Source of the DNA: Cycas panzhihuaensis
Lineage: Eukaryota > Cycadophyta
DNA: 64,000 nt
Direction of reading: 5' to 3'
Assembly (NCBI GenBank): GCA_023213395.1
Contig: CM041465.1
Location: forward strand, 205,289,741 to 205,353,740
The position numbers and the translations under genes were made by a program. Of this stretch, positions 48,052-58,770 are shown one piece after another. Under the pieces are notes generated by a model, which had not been told where the DNA came from, ran no database searches, and saw nothing but the letters and a program-made list of their open reading frames with translations. Numbering within the stretch: position 1 is the stretch's first letter; every line of letters begins with the position of its first letter.

Positions 48052-48813
48052 ATGTCATCTCAATTCAAGCAAAATGTTAACTGCATATTGAAAGGCAAAG
48101 AAAATTGGGATATATGATACACTAGAATTAAAAATGCTACAAAGTATAAAGGCCTTTGAAGAGCCCACTTGCAACCTACACCTAACATACCAGCAATGAC
48201 TACAATAGCTACTTCTAGTAGATCTGCCCCAACAACTCCTACAGATGCTGCAACTAAACTATAATGGGAGATAGATGATGAAAAGATTCGTGTAGGAATT
48301 ATGTTAGTCATTAATCACTCCTTGCATAACTTGATAAACAAAGAGGAATATGATACATCCTGGAAGGTCCTAGAAGTTCTTAGAAAGAACTTTGATATAA
48401 AGTCAGATTTAGAATTTGTTCATCTCATTTTGAAAATGAACAAATTAAAAATGTAGAAGGGATAAGCTCATGAGACAATAAATCTCCTTCGACCAATCAA
48501 ACAAGCAATTGACAAAGACTTTAAGACCTAATGCATCACTTGGGCATTTTTGATCCAGTCATGTTTACATGTCCCTGATTATAAAAACTTGCTTAGAAGT
48601 CTTCAATCTAGTGGAACATTGAAGACACTCAACTTCGAAGCACTTACCGAGAAGTTCATAGAATTTGGCAAGACCTTTAATACAAACTTTCTAGCCTCTG
48701 ACTCTCTTCCAAATGCATCCGTTAAGCTAGAAGAAGAAGTTTGCTACATAAAAAATCAAGTCCCTCTCATGGCAGAGGAAATAACTGAGCAAGAGGAAGA
48801 GGAAGAAATATAG
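48052..48813 (+). pseudogene. RE5 gag
   Basis: Starts at the ATG of MSSQFKQNVN and keeps one frame to 48813 with several stops. It has the gag layout: a W near residue 20 (NWD), the SWKVLEVLRKNFD block, the K-N-LK block and an alpha-helical C-terminal part ending in a Glu-rich tail. A frame change follows before the zinc-knuckle region. Confidence 0.82.
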
Positions 48814-48929
48814 AAAATCATCCACAAGGTCAATCATAACCTCAATAGTTTCAAGGCAAATGGCCAACTCAACAAAGAGTAAGACAGTCAAGCCAAACCA
48901 GTACTTCTTCAGGGACTAGTAATCAAACT

Positions 48930-49187
48930 ATTATGTGTGATTAGTGTAACTGTAAAGTACACTTAGTAAAAGATTATAGAACTGCCACTTATAAGTTAGC
49001 CAAGTTCCAATCAAAACATGGAGCTCACAATGTTAAAGAAACTTGTGAAGAATCCTTTAGTGGTGCAAGTTTTGTATAAGTATACGTTCAAAAAATTGAG
49101 AGATCTTTAGCATCAAATACCATTGACCAACCAAAAAGATACTTTGAAGTTCATTGTGGATATATCACTTGTGAATTCCCTTCACCA
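48930..49187 (+). pseudogene. RE5 gag zinc-knuckle region
   Basis: A degenerate CX2C-type knuckle is visible (C-D-stop-C-N-C-K-V-H), where the family has CX2CX3GHX4C. The third position is a TAG in place of the usual aromatic residue. The region links gag to the protease frame. Confidence 0.55.
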
Positions 49188-49517
49188 ATGCCAAGCCCTA
49201 TTAGAATTGCCAATAGTGTGGCTTCAATCGATGGACAATGGATCATGGACACAGGAGCAATTCAATATATGACATGCAATCATAGTCTATATCAAACATT
49301 TGACTCAAATGTTTATGGAGTTATTCACACAGCTGATAAATCACAACAACCTGTTGAAGGAATTGGTAACATTCACCTGAAACTTCTAGGCTTAGAAGAT
49401 TTTACATTGCTTGATGTCTTATACATACCGAATCTCACAACAAAACCTACTCTCTTTATCCATACTTATTCTCGTGGATTTAATCTGAGTGTAACCATAA
49501 ATAACCAAACTCTCTAG
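49188..49517 (+). pseudogene. RE5 protease
   Basis: Aspartic protease domain with WIMDTGAIQYMT, the active-site D-T-G-A motif intact, followed by VEGIGNIHL and LLDVLYIPNL, the usual conserved strand and LYIP motif. It would have cut the gag-pol polyprotein. It ends at a TAG (49516). Confidence 0.88.
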
Positions 49518-49547
49518 GTTATTTACCCTCCAACTAACTAGGTAGTT

Positions 49548-50520
49548 TTGATTGGACATATCTCTAGTAAACTCTCTCGATTGAATGGCTCTTCATCTTC
49601 TAAAGCCCATTGTGCCCAAAGCCCTTGTGCCGATGAAGAATTTACATTTAATTCCATCTTGCCCCATCCAACATTGTCATTAGAAGCTCTTTGGCATACT
49701 CGCATGGGCCATGTTCACATTGATAAACTTAGAGATCTTTTTAACACTCTTCCAAACCTTCCAAAGTTTTCCTCTAAGCCCTTTAAATATGAAGCTTGTA
49801 TCATTGCCAAATCTCATCGATAACCCTTTCCCAAAAGTTAGTGGAAATCAAGCCATCTATTACAATTAGTATACTCTAATTTATGTGGGCCAATGCCCAT
49901 TCCTTCACTAAAGGGCAAGCTATATTACATCTCTTTCATTGATGATTTCACTAGAAAAGTATGGGTAGCTCTTCTATACAAGAAAGATGAAGCATTCTGT
50001 ATATTCAAGGAATTCAAAGCCCTCACTGAAAAAGAGTCAGGTTATCAACTCAAATGTCTTCGAACTAATAATGGTGGCAAATATACCTCACATGAGTTTG
50101 AAAGCTACCTTCGAGACAATGGCATCAAGCATCAAACAACATTAACAAGTACCCCATACTAAAATGGAGTTACTAAATGCATGAACAGGACAATCATGAA
50201 CATGGCTTATGCTATGTTAATATACAAAAATATACTTGCCTATCTATAGGATGAAGCAATATGGATAGTTATTTATTGTATCAATGCTATTAACTCATCA
50301 AAGGAAGTGTAATCACCTAATGAAAAGTGGTTAGAATGAGCCTCCATTGCTCACTACTTTAAAATTTTTGGCTCTACATGCTATGCCCACATTCTGGATA
50401 TATATCGAAATAAACTCCAGCTAAGGACACTTAAAGGCATCTTTGTTGGATACCCTATGGATAAGAAAGGGTATAAGGTCTTCATACCTTCAAAATGAAA
50501 AATCATCATTACCAGAGATG
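49548..50520 (+). pseudogene. RE5 integrase with GAG-pre-integrase domain
   Basis: The zinc-binding part has LWHTRMGHVHIDKL and a CIIAKSHR stretch. The catalytic core follows. All three DDE positions are altered: the first Asp is Asn (SNLCGP for S-D-CGP), the second is Asn (RTNNGGKY for R-DNGGEY) and the Glu is Lys (NGVTKCMNRT for NGV-ER-NRT). Each change fits G-to-A. FIDDFTRKVWV is intact. Several stops are present. Confidence 0.9.
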
Positions 50521-51089
50521 TCATTTTTACAGAGACAGAGGATTAGTTACTTAAATTAGACTCCAAAGTACCCTCACACTGCTTCAATCATATTATCAAG
50601 TATGATGTTCAAATTCCAAAATTTAGGGAAGGGGATAGACATATATTACTTTAAATGTTGGAAGCTAATAATAGAGCCTTGGAGGATATAAGTTGTGACT
50701 CTGAACTGATGAGTGCACATCTAGCACCATCTTTTGAAGATAGCAGAGTTGACAAAAGCAAAGCTATTATAGAAGAACCATCCTCTCCACCTTCATTTGA
50801 TAAAGATAAAACAGTGGTAGAAGGACCATCTTCCTTAAGCGCATAAACATCCTCCTCAAAAAATAATCATTTTGATAAACAAGATGAGAACTAAGAAGTT
50901 GGGGAAATGAGGACTTCATTCCCAAATCGAGGATCTCGAGAAGCCCGCCAACTCAATAAGGATATATAACTAGATGAGGTGGGAAAAACTAGTACTCAAA
51001 GTGCCGATAGAGCAAGGATATAGGAATCATTATATACTAAGCTTGAACTAACAGAATTGCACCTTACTCTTAATGAAGAGCCCTTAACG
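50521..51089 (+). pseudogene. RE5 integrase-RT spacer
   Basis: Acidic, Ser/Pro-rich spacer usual between integrase and RT of Copia elements; an open part at 50655-50846 reads mostly Glu, Asp, Ser and Pro. It shows no domain. Confidence 0.7.
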
Positions 51090-51800
51090 TACCAAGAACC
51101 TATAAAGCATACAGCTTGGAGAAATGGCATGAAAGAAGAGTACCAATCTCTTATCAAGAACGGTACATAGGAGCTCGTTGATCTACCACTTGGCAGAAAA
51201 GTAGTTCAAAATAAATAGGTGTTCAAAAACAAATATAGATCAGACGACACCCTTGAAAAACACAAGGTGAGGTTAGTAGCTAAAGGATTTACACAAAGGG
51301 AAGGCATTGGCCATACTAAAATCTTTGCACCTATAACCAAGTGGCCTATAATTAGAACTCTTATGGCCTTGGCTACTCAACAGGGTTGGAAAATCCACCA
51401 ACTCGATATTAAGACCACATTTCTCAATGGAGATCTTGAAGAAGAAATTTACATGGCTCAACCAGAAGGATATGAGATCGAAGGTCAAGAGCATAAGGTT
51501 TGCAGGCTTAGAAAGTCCTTGTATGGCCTTAAACAAACCCCTCACGCTTGGTTTACCAAGTTGTCTGAAAGGATGAGGCAACTTAGATACGAGGTTTGTG
51601 ACTATCAAGATATTGATGCAGCATTATTCATCAAGCACCATAAGGATAAAGTCACTTATCTTATAATCTTTGTAGATGACATGCTAGTAACAGATAATAG
51701 TGAACAGGCAATAAGCCAACTAAAAAAGGACCTTAGCAAAATGTTCAAATTGTCTGACCTCTGTTTGATGAAATATTACTTGGGAATTGAAGTAATATAA
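51090..51800 (+). pseudogene. RE5 reverse transcriptase
   Basis: From 51219 a 193-codon open frame with all RT blocks: KHKVRLVAKGFTQ, HQLDIKTTFLNGDLEEEIYM (family LDVKTAFLNG), a KSLYGLKQ-P-AW block, LIIFVDDM (catalytic VDD pair retained; Tyr is Phe) and LGIEV. Two in-frame TAGs lie just upstream. It is the best preserved coding part of the window. Confidence 0.95.
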
Positions 51801-52579
51801 AAGAATGGAAAATTTTTTATCTCCTAAGAAAAATACACCAATGATCTTCTAACCAAGTTTTAGTTAGAAGATGCTCGACCAGTGATGTTACCTATGGACC
51901 CTAACACCAAACTCTCATCTGAAGGTGACACTAGGGAGGCAGACACAACACTCTATAGGAAACTTGTAGGTAGTCTCATCTACAATACCAATACAAGACC
52001 AAATATTATACACTCTATCGGTATTCTTGCTCGTTACATGACAAATCCTAAGTAGAATCATTAGCAGGCAGTAGTGCAAGTGTTGAGATACCTTAAGACA
52101 ACCAACAAATATGGTCTGTTATATGAACATAATCCAAACTTTAAGCTTTCTGCATACATAGACTCAAACTTTGTAAGAGATAAAGATATAGGAAAATCTA
52201 TGTCTGGGTATGTAATGTTCTTGGAACAGCACCAATATCATAGAGATCCAGACGATAGAAGATAGTTGCATATTCAATCTACTGTGAATACATCACGCTC
52301 GAGACCAATCAAGAGGTGATATGGCTAAGAAAATTATTGGAAACATTGAATATCATCCAAACAAGTCCTATGAGTCTTCATGTGGATAATCAATCAGTAA
52401 TCTGCATGGTAAAAAATCTTGTATTTCACGATCATACCATACACATAAGTATGAAAGTCCACAGGATTAGGGAACTTATTTATGACAGTATAATTCAATT
52501 GGATTACTGCCCCACAATAGATCAAGTGGCTACTATCTTCACCAAACTACTACAAAAGGTGAAGTTTGAACAGTTCTAA
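51801..52579 (+). pseudogene. RE5 RNase H
   Basis: LVGSLIYNTNTRPNI, VLRYLK, GLLYEHN and AYIDSNFV in the first frame, then a frameshift at about 52225 and a few stops, then EVIWLRKLLETL, SLHVDNQSVI and DQVATIFTKLL. The catalytic Asp blocks A-IDS and DNQS are visible. The frame ends at 52579. Confidence 0.9.
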
Positions 52580-53062
52580 AGGCAGCTCAGCCTTAGGGCT
52601 TCCATCTTTGATTGATCAAAGAAGATGGAAATAGGATCATTATACTTTATTCTCTTCGTGAAAACCCCTTGTAGGTGCAGAAGAATAAGAGTAAGTCTTT
52701 GCTCTATCCTCTTTGTGAAAACCCCATGTGGGCACGGAAGGATAAGGGTTGTACTTATTTTGGAAAATCAGAACTTGTGAAAACCCAAAAGGGCATAAGG
52801 GATGACTAAACAGTATATGGAGACTTAGCAGATTAAGTTGCACATTTAAGCTACTTAGCTATCAGGCTACATCAAAGAGCCACCTTAGCCATTTTGATTT
52901 ATAAAATAGGCTATAGATCTTAGAAAGTTTATGGGTTTTTATTCCCCATGAGGGTTTTCCTACAAAAGTGTTATTTAGAATTTCAATGTAATAATGAGGC
53001 TCAAACGAAGACCTTGTAGAATAGATTCTCTCAAAATGACCTTCCACTATTACTAGAGGGAT
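52580..53062 (+). other. RE5 3' untranslated region with short repeats and polypurine tract
   Basis: Three imperfect units around GTGAAAACCCC followed by GGGCACGGAAGGATAAGG-like words lie at 52650-52800. AGAGGGA (53055-53061) next to the 3' LTR is the polypurine tract. Confidence 0.75.
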
Positions 53063-53372
53063 TGAAAGAGGTTAATGTATCAAGGTCATTTGTGTAGATT
53101 AATTATGTGACCTTAGGATATATTATTAGCATTAGTCTCTTAATGAAATATACTTTATATATATTTAGATGTAATTTCGAGTTCATATCATTAGGCGGGA
53201 AAATCCACAATAATGCTCACCCTTAATAATAAAAGGTGAAATCTTAAAGAATGAGTCATTATTCATTCTTACTTCTAAGCTTGCTCTCATATCTTATTTC
53301 ATCTTCTTTTTCATTCTCCATTACCATTGTGTGCATGTGAGTGATTTATCTCTTAGATCTATCCTTCCTTCA
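53063..53372 (+). repeat. RE5 3' LTR
   Basis: 310 bp. About 34 differences from the 5' LTR by eye, most of them C/T or G/A, plus one small indel. Confidence 0.95.
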
Positions 53373-54679
53373 ATATTAAGTCAACATTAATATTTTTATT
53401 CAAATCTAGTCCAAAGGGGCTCCAATTTGATTATATTGAGTGCCCACATAATTATACTTTTAGTATAAAGGGGTAAATCTCAAAAAACTTAATTATCTTT
53501 TATATTTTTTAATTTTGAAAAGAGATTAAGCAATATTTCATTGTGATTTGAAGTCCATAACTCCCTAAGCACTCTAATAGGTGGTTATATACTATAGTTT
53601 AGTGACTGGGAGCTAAGCTTCAAAGGGGCTTAAGCCCAATCTTTACTTTTTTTAGCTCATAAGAGCACTTATTACAATTTCCCTTATAACTTTCTAATTG
53701 AGAGTTAGAATTAAGTGCCATCTAAACCATTGGAAAGATAACTTAGAGGGCTATAATTTAAAGCTAGTTTAAGCTTAATTTGAGTCCATTTTATAGAAGT
53801 TTTAGGCTACTAAATTTAGGCTAAGTATTTAAGAATTCTTAATGTTTTTCTCATCATTTAAAAGCTTAAATTAAGATTTTTATAAATTTTTTTACTGTTA
53901 TATACTATTGTTGATTATTAGTTAGTTGTTCTAATCTATTTTTTGGGCTAATAAAGTGCTTATGGTTGGTCTTTTATAGATGTTCTCCTTGGAAATTGAT
54001 GTGGATCTTCTTGGTGTAAGCCCTCTCAAAGAGCTCTCTAAACCCTTTAATTTCTTTTTAAGTTTTATATTTCATTTTTTTTTCTTTCCAGCATTTCTTA
54101 TTAGAAAGAACCCTTATTTATAAGCAACCCACCTTAAAATCAATATTTAAGTTGAAACATTAATAAAGATAATCCCAAATTAATTAGATAACTATATTAG
54201 CCTTACAAGGGAAATGGTTAGGACCCTTGAAGTTACCACTCCATACATGCCTTTAGTATTTCTCTAATTTACTGAGAAAACCATTGGCTATAAGATGTAT
54301 AAAGTGGTAAGCTAAGATGGTAGGCTATCCTTTGGTGATTGAAGACCATGTTAGTCTTGAAGGGGGTGAGCGCCTTAGTTGTTAAGTTCTCACTACTAGA
54401 TATATCGCTAGCCATAAGTCTAATGTTGGTGGATCCATAAATCAGGGGGGTCTTTAACCTTCATAGTAGCCCACATACTAAGGTACATAGAGCCTTGAGC
54501 TCATATATTAGTATATAGAGTCCCTAATTTGCCACTTGTGGATAGGTACCACTAGATAGGATAGTAACCAAGAGCTTTCTTAAAGACACTAAAGCTTAGA
54601 ACTCTAAATTAGTAGCCCCTAGGTAGATTAGTACACAAGTACTTAAAACTTAAAATCTAAAATAAAAAGATACTTAGAA
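53373..54679 (+). other. RE4 leader, part after RE5
   Basis: Starts with the right ATATT duplication of RE5. To 54440 it matches copy 1 (15413-16469); from 54441 on it exists only here. No frame. Confidence 0.8.
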
Positions 54680-55964
54680 ATGGCATCATAAATACTATTA
54701 TCAAATATAATTAAACTCAATGGCCTTAATAACTCTATCACTTGGAAGAAGCAAGTAAAAAACCTACTATTATGAATGACTTTTAAGGCTATATCAATGG
54801 TGATATCCCCTTACCTAGACTAACCCAAGACCCCAATAACTCTAGCATCATAATTCCACTAGATCCTATTGCCTTAGCTAACTTTAAAGCTAAGGATAAT
54901 ATAGCCTTATCATTCCTCCACTTGGTGGTAGAAGACCAAATGGACCAGAATATAGAGACAGCCAAAACCTCTCACAAAGCATGGACCATCCTTTATGCCC
55001 TCTATGAGAGTAAAGATGAGTTAAGATCCTTGACTCTTAAAGTACATCTTTTTACCATCCCTTTTATTACCCATCTAATTGAAGTAACGACCATGAGAAA
55101 TCAACTAATAACCCTAGGAGAACCTCCTTCAGACTATGATCTTATATCTAGTATTCTAAATATTCTCCTAATATAACACAATAACTTTATTTTTAAACTA
55201 CATGATAACTACACCAAAATGGATTTTATCATCTTTAAGGGACTCTTACTAAGAGAAGAAAATATTCTCAATCAATTAGGGATAACATCTACCTTTAACT
55301 CAACCCCTACATTTGTAGCTTAAAACTTAGAGAGGGGTAAGACTACATAACTACTAGCTTAGCAGTCCAATTAAGTTCAAAGCCTTACTTAATAATTGGA
55401 CTCCTTGGACATCTCTTAAGAACCATATTAGCCACCAACTTAGCTTCAACCACATTAAGTTGGCACTTCCTCTAATCAAGTTCAATAGCCTTACTAACCT
55501 TAGCAAGCTCCATAGTCTCAAATGAAAAAGAATTAGTAGGGTAGACCCAATGTCACCTACTTATACTATGGGAAAGTTGGTCACCTTACTATTAAATATA
55601 GGAGATATCAAGTTGATCTCCAAATATTATAAAATTAAGGGAGCTAACCTTATGGGCCTAACTTCTAATAAGCAACCCTATACTATCAATAAAGAGGCTC
55701 ATTTTATTAACAAGGAGTACCTAACTTTCAACAAGATGGATAAAGCTATCAACTCCATTGACCAAGTTATCAATAAGGAGGACCAAGACCTCAATAAGGA
55801 GCCCCCTATCCATAATAAAGAGGTCCCATTCTATAATAAGAAGGTACTATCTATCGATAAGGAGGGTTATCATTTCAATAACCATACCAATTCTATCAAT
55901 AAAGTTAGAATCTAAGACTCAATTAGAGTCAATGACAGTAGAACAAGCAGTAGTTCCTACTTAG
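54680..55964 (+). pseudogene. RE4 gag with a repetitive NKE tail
   Basis: Begins near ATGGCATCA. Recognisable gag parts are KLNGLNNSITWKKQVKN, DNIALSFLHLVVEDQ, SHKAWTILYALYESKDELR and MRNQLITLGEP, the W-L-YES and gag-core motifs. Stops and frame changes interrupt it. The C-terminal part (about 55660-55905) codes for eight or so short units ending in NKE or similar, each about 24 nt, in place of a clear zinc knuckle. Confidence 0.78.
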
Positions 55965-56039
55965 GAATTAAAGAAACCCTAATACTCAGCAAGGAGGCCA
56001 TATGGTACACACCCAGGATGCCTCCTCTCAAAACCTATT

Positions 56040-56316
56040 CTTTGCAGCATTATCAACTTAACATGGTAATAACTCATGGCTACTTAACTCAAGTGTCACT
56101 CACCACATGACTCATATAAAAAATATGTTGGAGGAGACCTACCTAATTAATATACAAATAGTCATATTTAGTGACAAACTAATATATGATATGACTAATA
56201 TTAGAAAGACCTTAATAGCATTGAAAGACTTCAATATAAGGTATCATATCAATAATGTATTCCTAGTTCCAAGTATGAAAATGAATCTACTTTCAGTTAG
56301 CCAAATCAATAAGTAG
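56040..56316 (+). pseudogene. RE4 protease
   Basis: WLLNSSVTHHMTH occupies the active site where the family has WLLDSGATHHMT; Asp, Gly and Ala are replaced by Asn, Ser and Val, each explained by one C-to-T/G-to-A change. FNIRYHINNVFLVPSMKMNLLSVSQI is the usual C-terminal part (VP-M--NLLSV). Inactive. Confidence 0.85.
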
Positions 56317-56589
56317 AACTTAGATGTCCTCTTTAGTCAAGGTAGCTGAACCATCACAAATCATGTAACTAGATAACTTGTAGTAACTAGTAATAAAGAC
56401 AATAGCTTATACAAGCTTGATGGTATTCCTATAACTACCAATCCACCTATAGTATCATGCTTGATGGTCCAAAGTACACAACTTGATAAGAGAAAAGATG
56501 TCATGATGGAAGACCCACCTTCTATCTAAGAATGAGGTGAATGCTCCTACTCAAATGAACCATCTACCTCCAATAGTGCTAGAGACTAG

Positions 56590-57480
56590 TTATGGCATCA
56601 ATACCTAAGTCACTTAAATGTGTAAAGTTTGAACCTCATGTAAAGGCTTCATATAATACATGGCTTACCCAAGATCAAGAGATATAATAACATTTGTAAG
56701 GCATGCCTTATGGTAAAGTAACAAAGAGAAAATTTCCCATCTAAAAATGCATGGAAAGCCTTCTAACCATTAGAGTTGATTCACTTAGATATTTATGGGC
56801 CTATATTAGTACAATCACTTAATGGTATCACATATTTCATGACATTTATAGATAATTATTCTAGGAAAGTATGGATTCACTTCATAAAAAATAAGTGTCA
56901 ATCCCTAGATAAGTTTAAGGAGTTTAAAGTTGAGGTAGAAGATGAGAGTAGCATGACCATCAAGATACTCAAATTTGGCAATAGTGATAAATACATTTCT
57001 AATTAATTCACTAATTTCTATAAGGAACATAGCATTGAATACCAATTTTCAACACCTCGTATACCATAATAAAATGATGTAGCCAAGAGAATGAACTAAA
57101 CCTTGGTGAATAAAGACAAATCCATGCTAAGTACTGTCAACCTTGATATAAGATTTTGAGTTGATGTAATTACAACTACTACATACCTCAGCAATAAGAG
57201 TCCTATTATAGTAGTTAGGAATATTACTATTTAGGAATCTTAGTTAGGACTTAAGCCATCTATTACGCATTTAAAGATATTTAGATGCATGACATACAAA
57301 CTTATTCTGAAGGAGAATAGAAAGAAGCTTGATGATGAAAGTCTTAAGTATATATTCCTTAGCTATATACTTAGTTGCAAAGCCTATAAGGTGTTCAATA
57401 TTATTGGGAACCAAGCATACACAACTCAAGATGTCATCTTTGTAGAAGATACATAGGATCTAAATTCTTTTCAAATTTAG
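56590..57480 (+). pseudogene. RE4 integrase
   Basis: LWHQYLSHLN-type pre-integrase motif, KACLMVK-like zinc part, then LIHLDIYGPI (first Asp kept), FIDNYSRKVWI, a second catalytic block reading KFGNSDKY (Asp lost) and NDVAKRMN (Glu to Lys). The C-terminal KLDDESLKYIF-SY block is present. Several stops. Confidence 0.87.
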
Positions 57481-58185
57481 TTTGTAGCAAAAAATAAAGT
57501 TGGTGTGCCTTAAGTACCTCTTAGACAAATTCTGGAGCCACTAGTACAAGCCTCCTCATACGCACTAGTTCTTTATCAATTCTAGTAGTCACCACTTTTA
57601 TAATAAAAGCAAGCACAGATATGCTGCCTATTTTAGTTGATAACCTTAAGGTGGAGGCCACCAACATTTAGCCACCTCCCAAGTAGGTTTAATAATTATT
57701 AAAGAATACTCATCATCCTCTTATAATTACTAAAAGGCCATTAAAGATGAGACACACCTCCAATTTTACCTTAATGGCACGTGTCTTGGAAACCCTTGAG
57801 TCATCTATATTTGAGGAGGTATTCAAAGACCAAACATAGAAAATGGCCATGGACCAAGAGATGAATTGCATCCTTAAAAATGAAACTTAGAAGCTTAATA
57901 GAATCACCACCTGAAAAGAAGCTAGTTGAATGTAATAGGCTTTATAAAATAAGGTTCCATGCTAATAGTCCTATTGAACATCATAAACCCCACCTGGTAT
58001 TGAAGAGCACATTCCAAAATGGAAAGCTCATAAGACAACCTCTCGATGATTTCATGGATCAAGTTCATTGACCAACTGGGAACTAGGTTGTAGACATTTT
58101 CATCAAAGCAGTTAGCAAACCTAAGTTTGAATAGTTTCGATATAGCCTCAACATCAAATGTAATGAAGTTGTCGTTAAGTGAGAG
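57481..58185 (+). pseudogene. RE4 RT start fused to RNase H end by internal deletion
   Basis: After the spacer, the RT N-terminus is recognisable (MDQEMNCILKNET, then YKIRFHAN and HHKPHLVLKSTFQ, the family K-KARLVAKG-TQ block). Directly afterwards the sequence is the last part of RNase H (VVDIFIKAVSKPKFE and SLNIKCNEVVVK), ending at the 3' LTR. The RT catalytic core and most of RNase H, well over 1 kb, are gone. Confidence 0.82.
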
Positions 58186-58575
58186 TGTTAAAACTTATAA
58201 TGTTAGCTTCATTACCATGTAATTTATATGTATATATATATAGTTGTGTATTATAGGTGACCTTTATTTGTAATTTAACTATAATTTATAAATGTATCAG
58301 GTCTGTTATTTCTCCCGATATGTAAGCTAATTATATTGTTATAAGCGTTGGAAGTATGCTTATAAATTAAGTCCCACTCACTTTATTTGTAGATTGGATT
58401 CATTTGTAATGTGGAAGCACAATCAGATTTAAGCCTTACTATGTGATAAATTTTCCTATGAACCTTTACATATCTCAGTTATGCTCATTTTAGCTTGTTT
58501 ACTTTATTATTTCAATAGTTTGTATTGTAGTTTGATGGATGCACGTAGTATTTAGATCCTGACATAGTTTTTTCA
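58186..58575 (+). repeat. RE4 3' LTR
   Basis: 390 bp, TGTTAAAACTT to TTTTTTCA. Followed by ATTAT, the worn target duplication. Confidence 0.9.
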
Positions 58576-58580
58576 ATTAT

Positions 58581-58770
58581 AATTGAACCCATATCAAAAT
58601 AGTACCATGAAGTTAAATAGCATGTATCTTGGCAACTTGCCTAGTCAGCATCTATATATCCTTTTAAGATAGAAAATTTAGTTTGGTTATAGTTAAGTCC
58701 AAACTTATGTGTGCCACAGATGTACTTGATAATCCTAGTTATAACCTTTTAATGGGGTGCTTTAGGCTTT
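58581..58770 (-). pseudogene. RE3 RNase H, N-terminal part
   Basis: Minus-strand RNase H up to the RE4 insertion: a K-II-YI-GT-K-GL block, then GYIDADWA with the catalytic-type Asp pair, and ending MGSI at the border. Stops are frequent. Confidence 0.82.

Larger units (their letters stand above)
45733..53372 (+). mobile_element. RE5: full-length Ty1/Copia element
   Basis: A 7,640-bp element with LTRs of 312 and 310 bp (TG...CA), perfect 5-bp target duplication, primer site, ~2-kb leader, gag, protease, integrase, RT, RNase H and a polypurine tract. The domain order protease-integrase-RT-RNase H defines Copia. It sits in the leader of RE4 in the same direction. The LTRs differ by about 10-11% by eye. 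Stops, frameshifts and lost catalytic residues make it inactive. Confidence 0.95.
32558..54440 (+). repeat. Large segmental duplication, copy 2
   Basis: Direct repeat of 1-16469, longer because it holds RE5 (7.64 kb); it has one RE1 leader unit instead of two. RE1 and RE4 both continue past the ends of the match here, so copy 2 has the complete elements while copy 1 is cut within RE4. That makes copy 2 the likely source. Copy 2 also keeps more canonical residues in the BADH fragment. Confidence 0.93.
44703..58575 (+). mobile_element. RE4: Ty1/Copia element inserted in RE3, itself split by RE5
   Basis: LTRs at 44703-45082 and 58186-58575, primer site adjacent to the first, leader, gag, protease and integrase remnants, then a large internal deletion in RT/RNase H. 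Without RE5 the element is about 6.2 kb. LTRs start T(G/A)TTRAAACTT and end TTTTTCA. RE3 and RE4 LTRs and C-termini are related, so they belong to neighbouring families. Only RE4's LTR and leader occur in copy 1. Confidence 0.87.

Noticed and set aside
51273-51608. Minus-strand open frame over the RE5 reverse transcriptase
   Set aside because: Antisense shadow of a clear RT domain.
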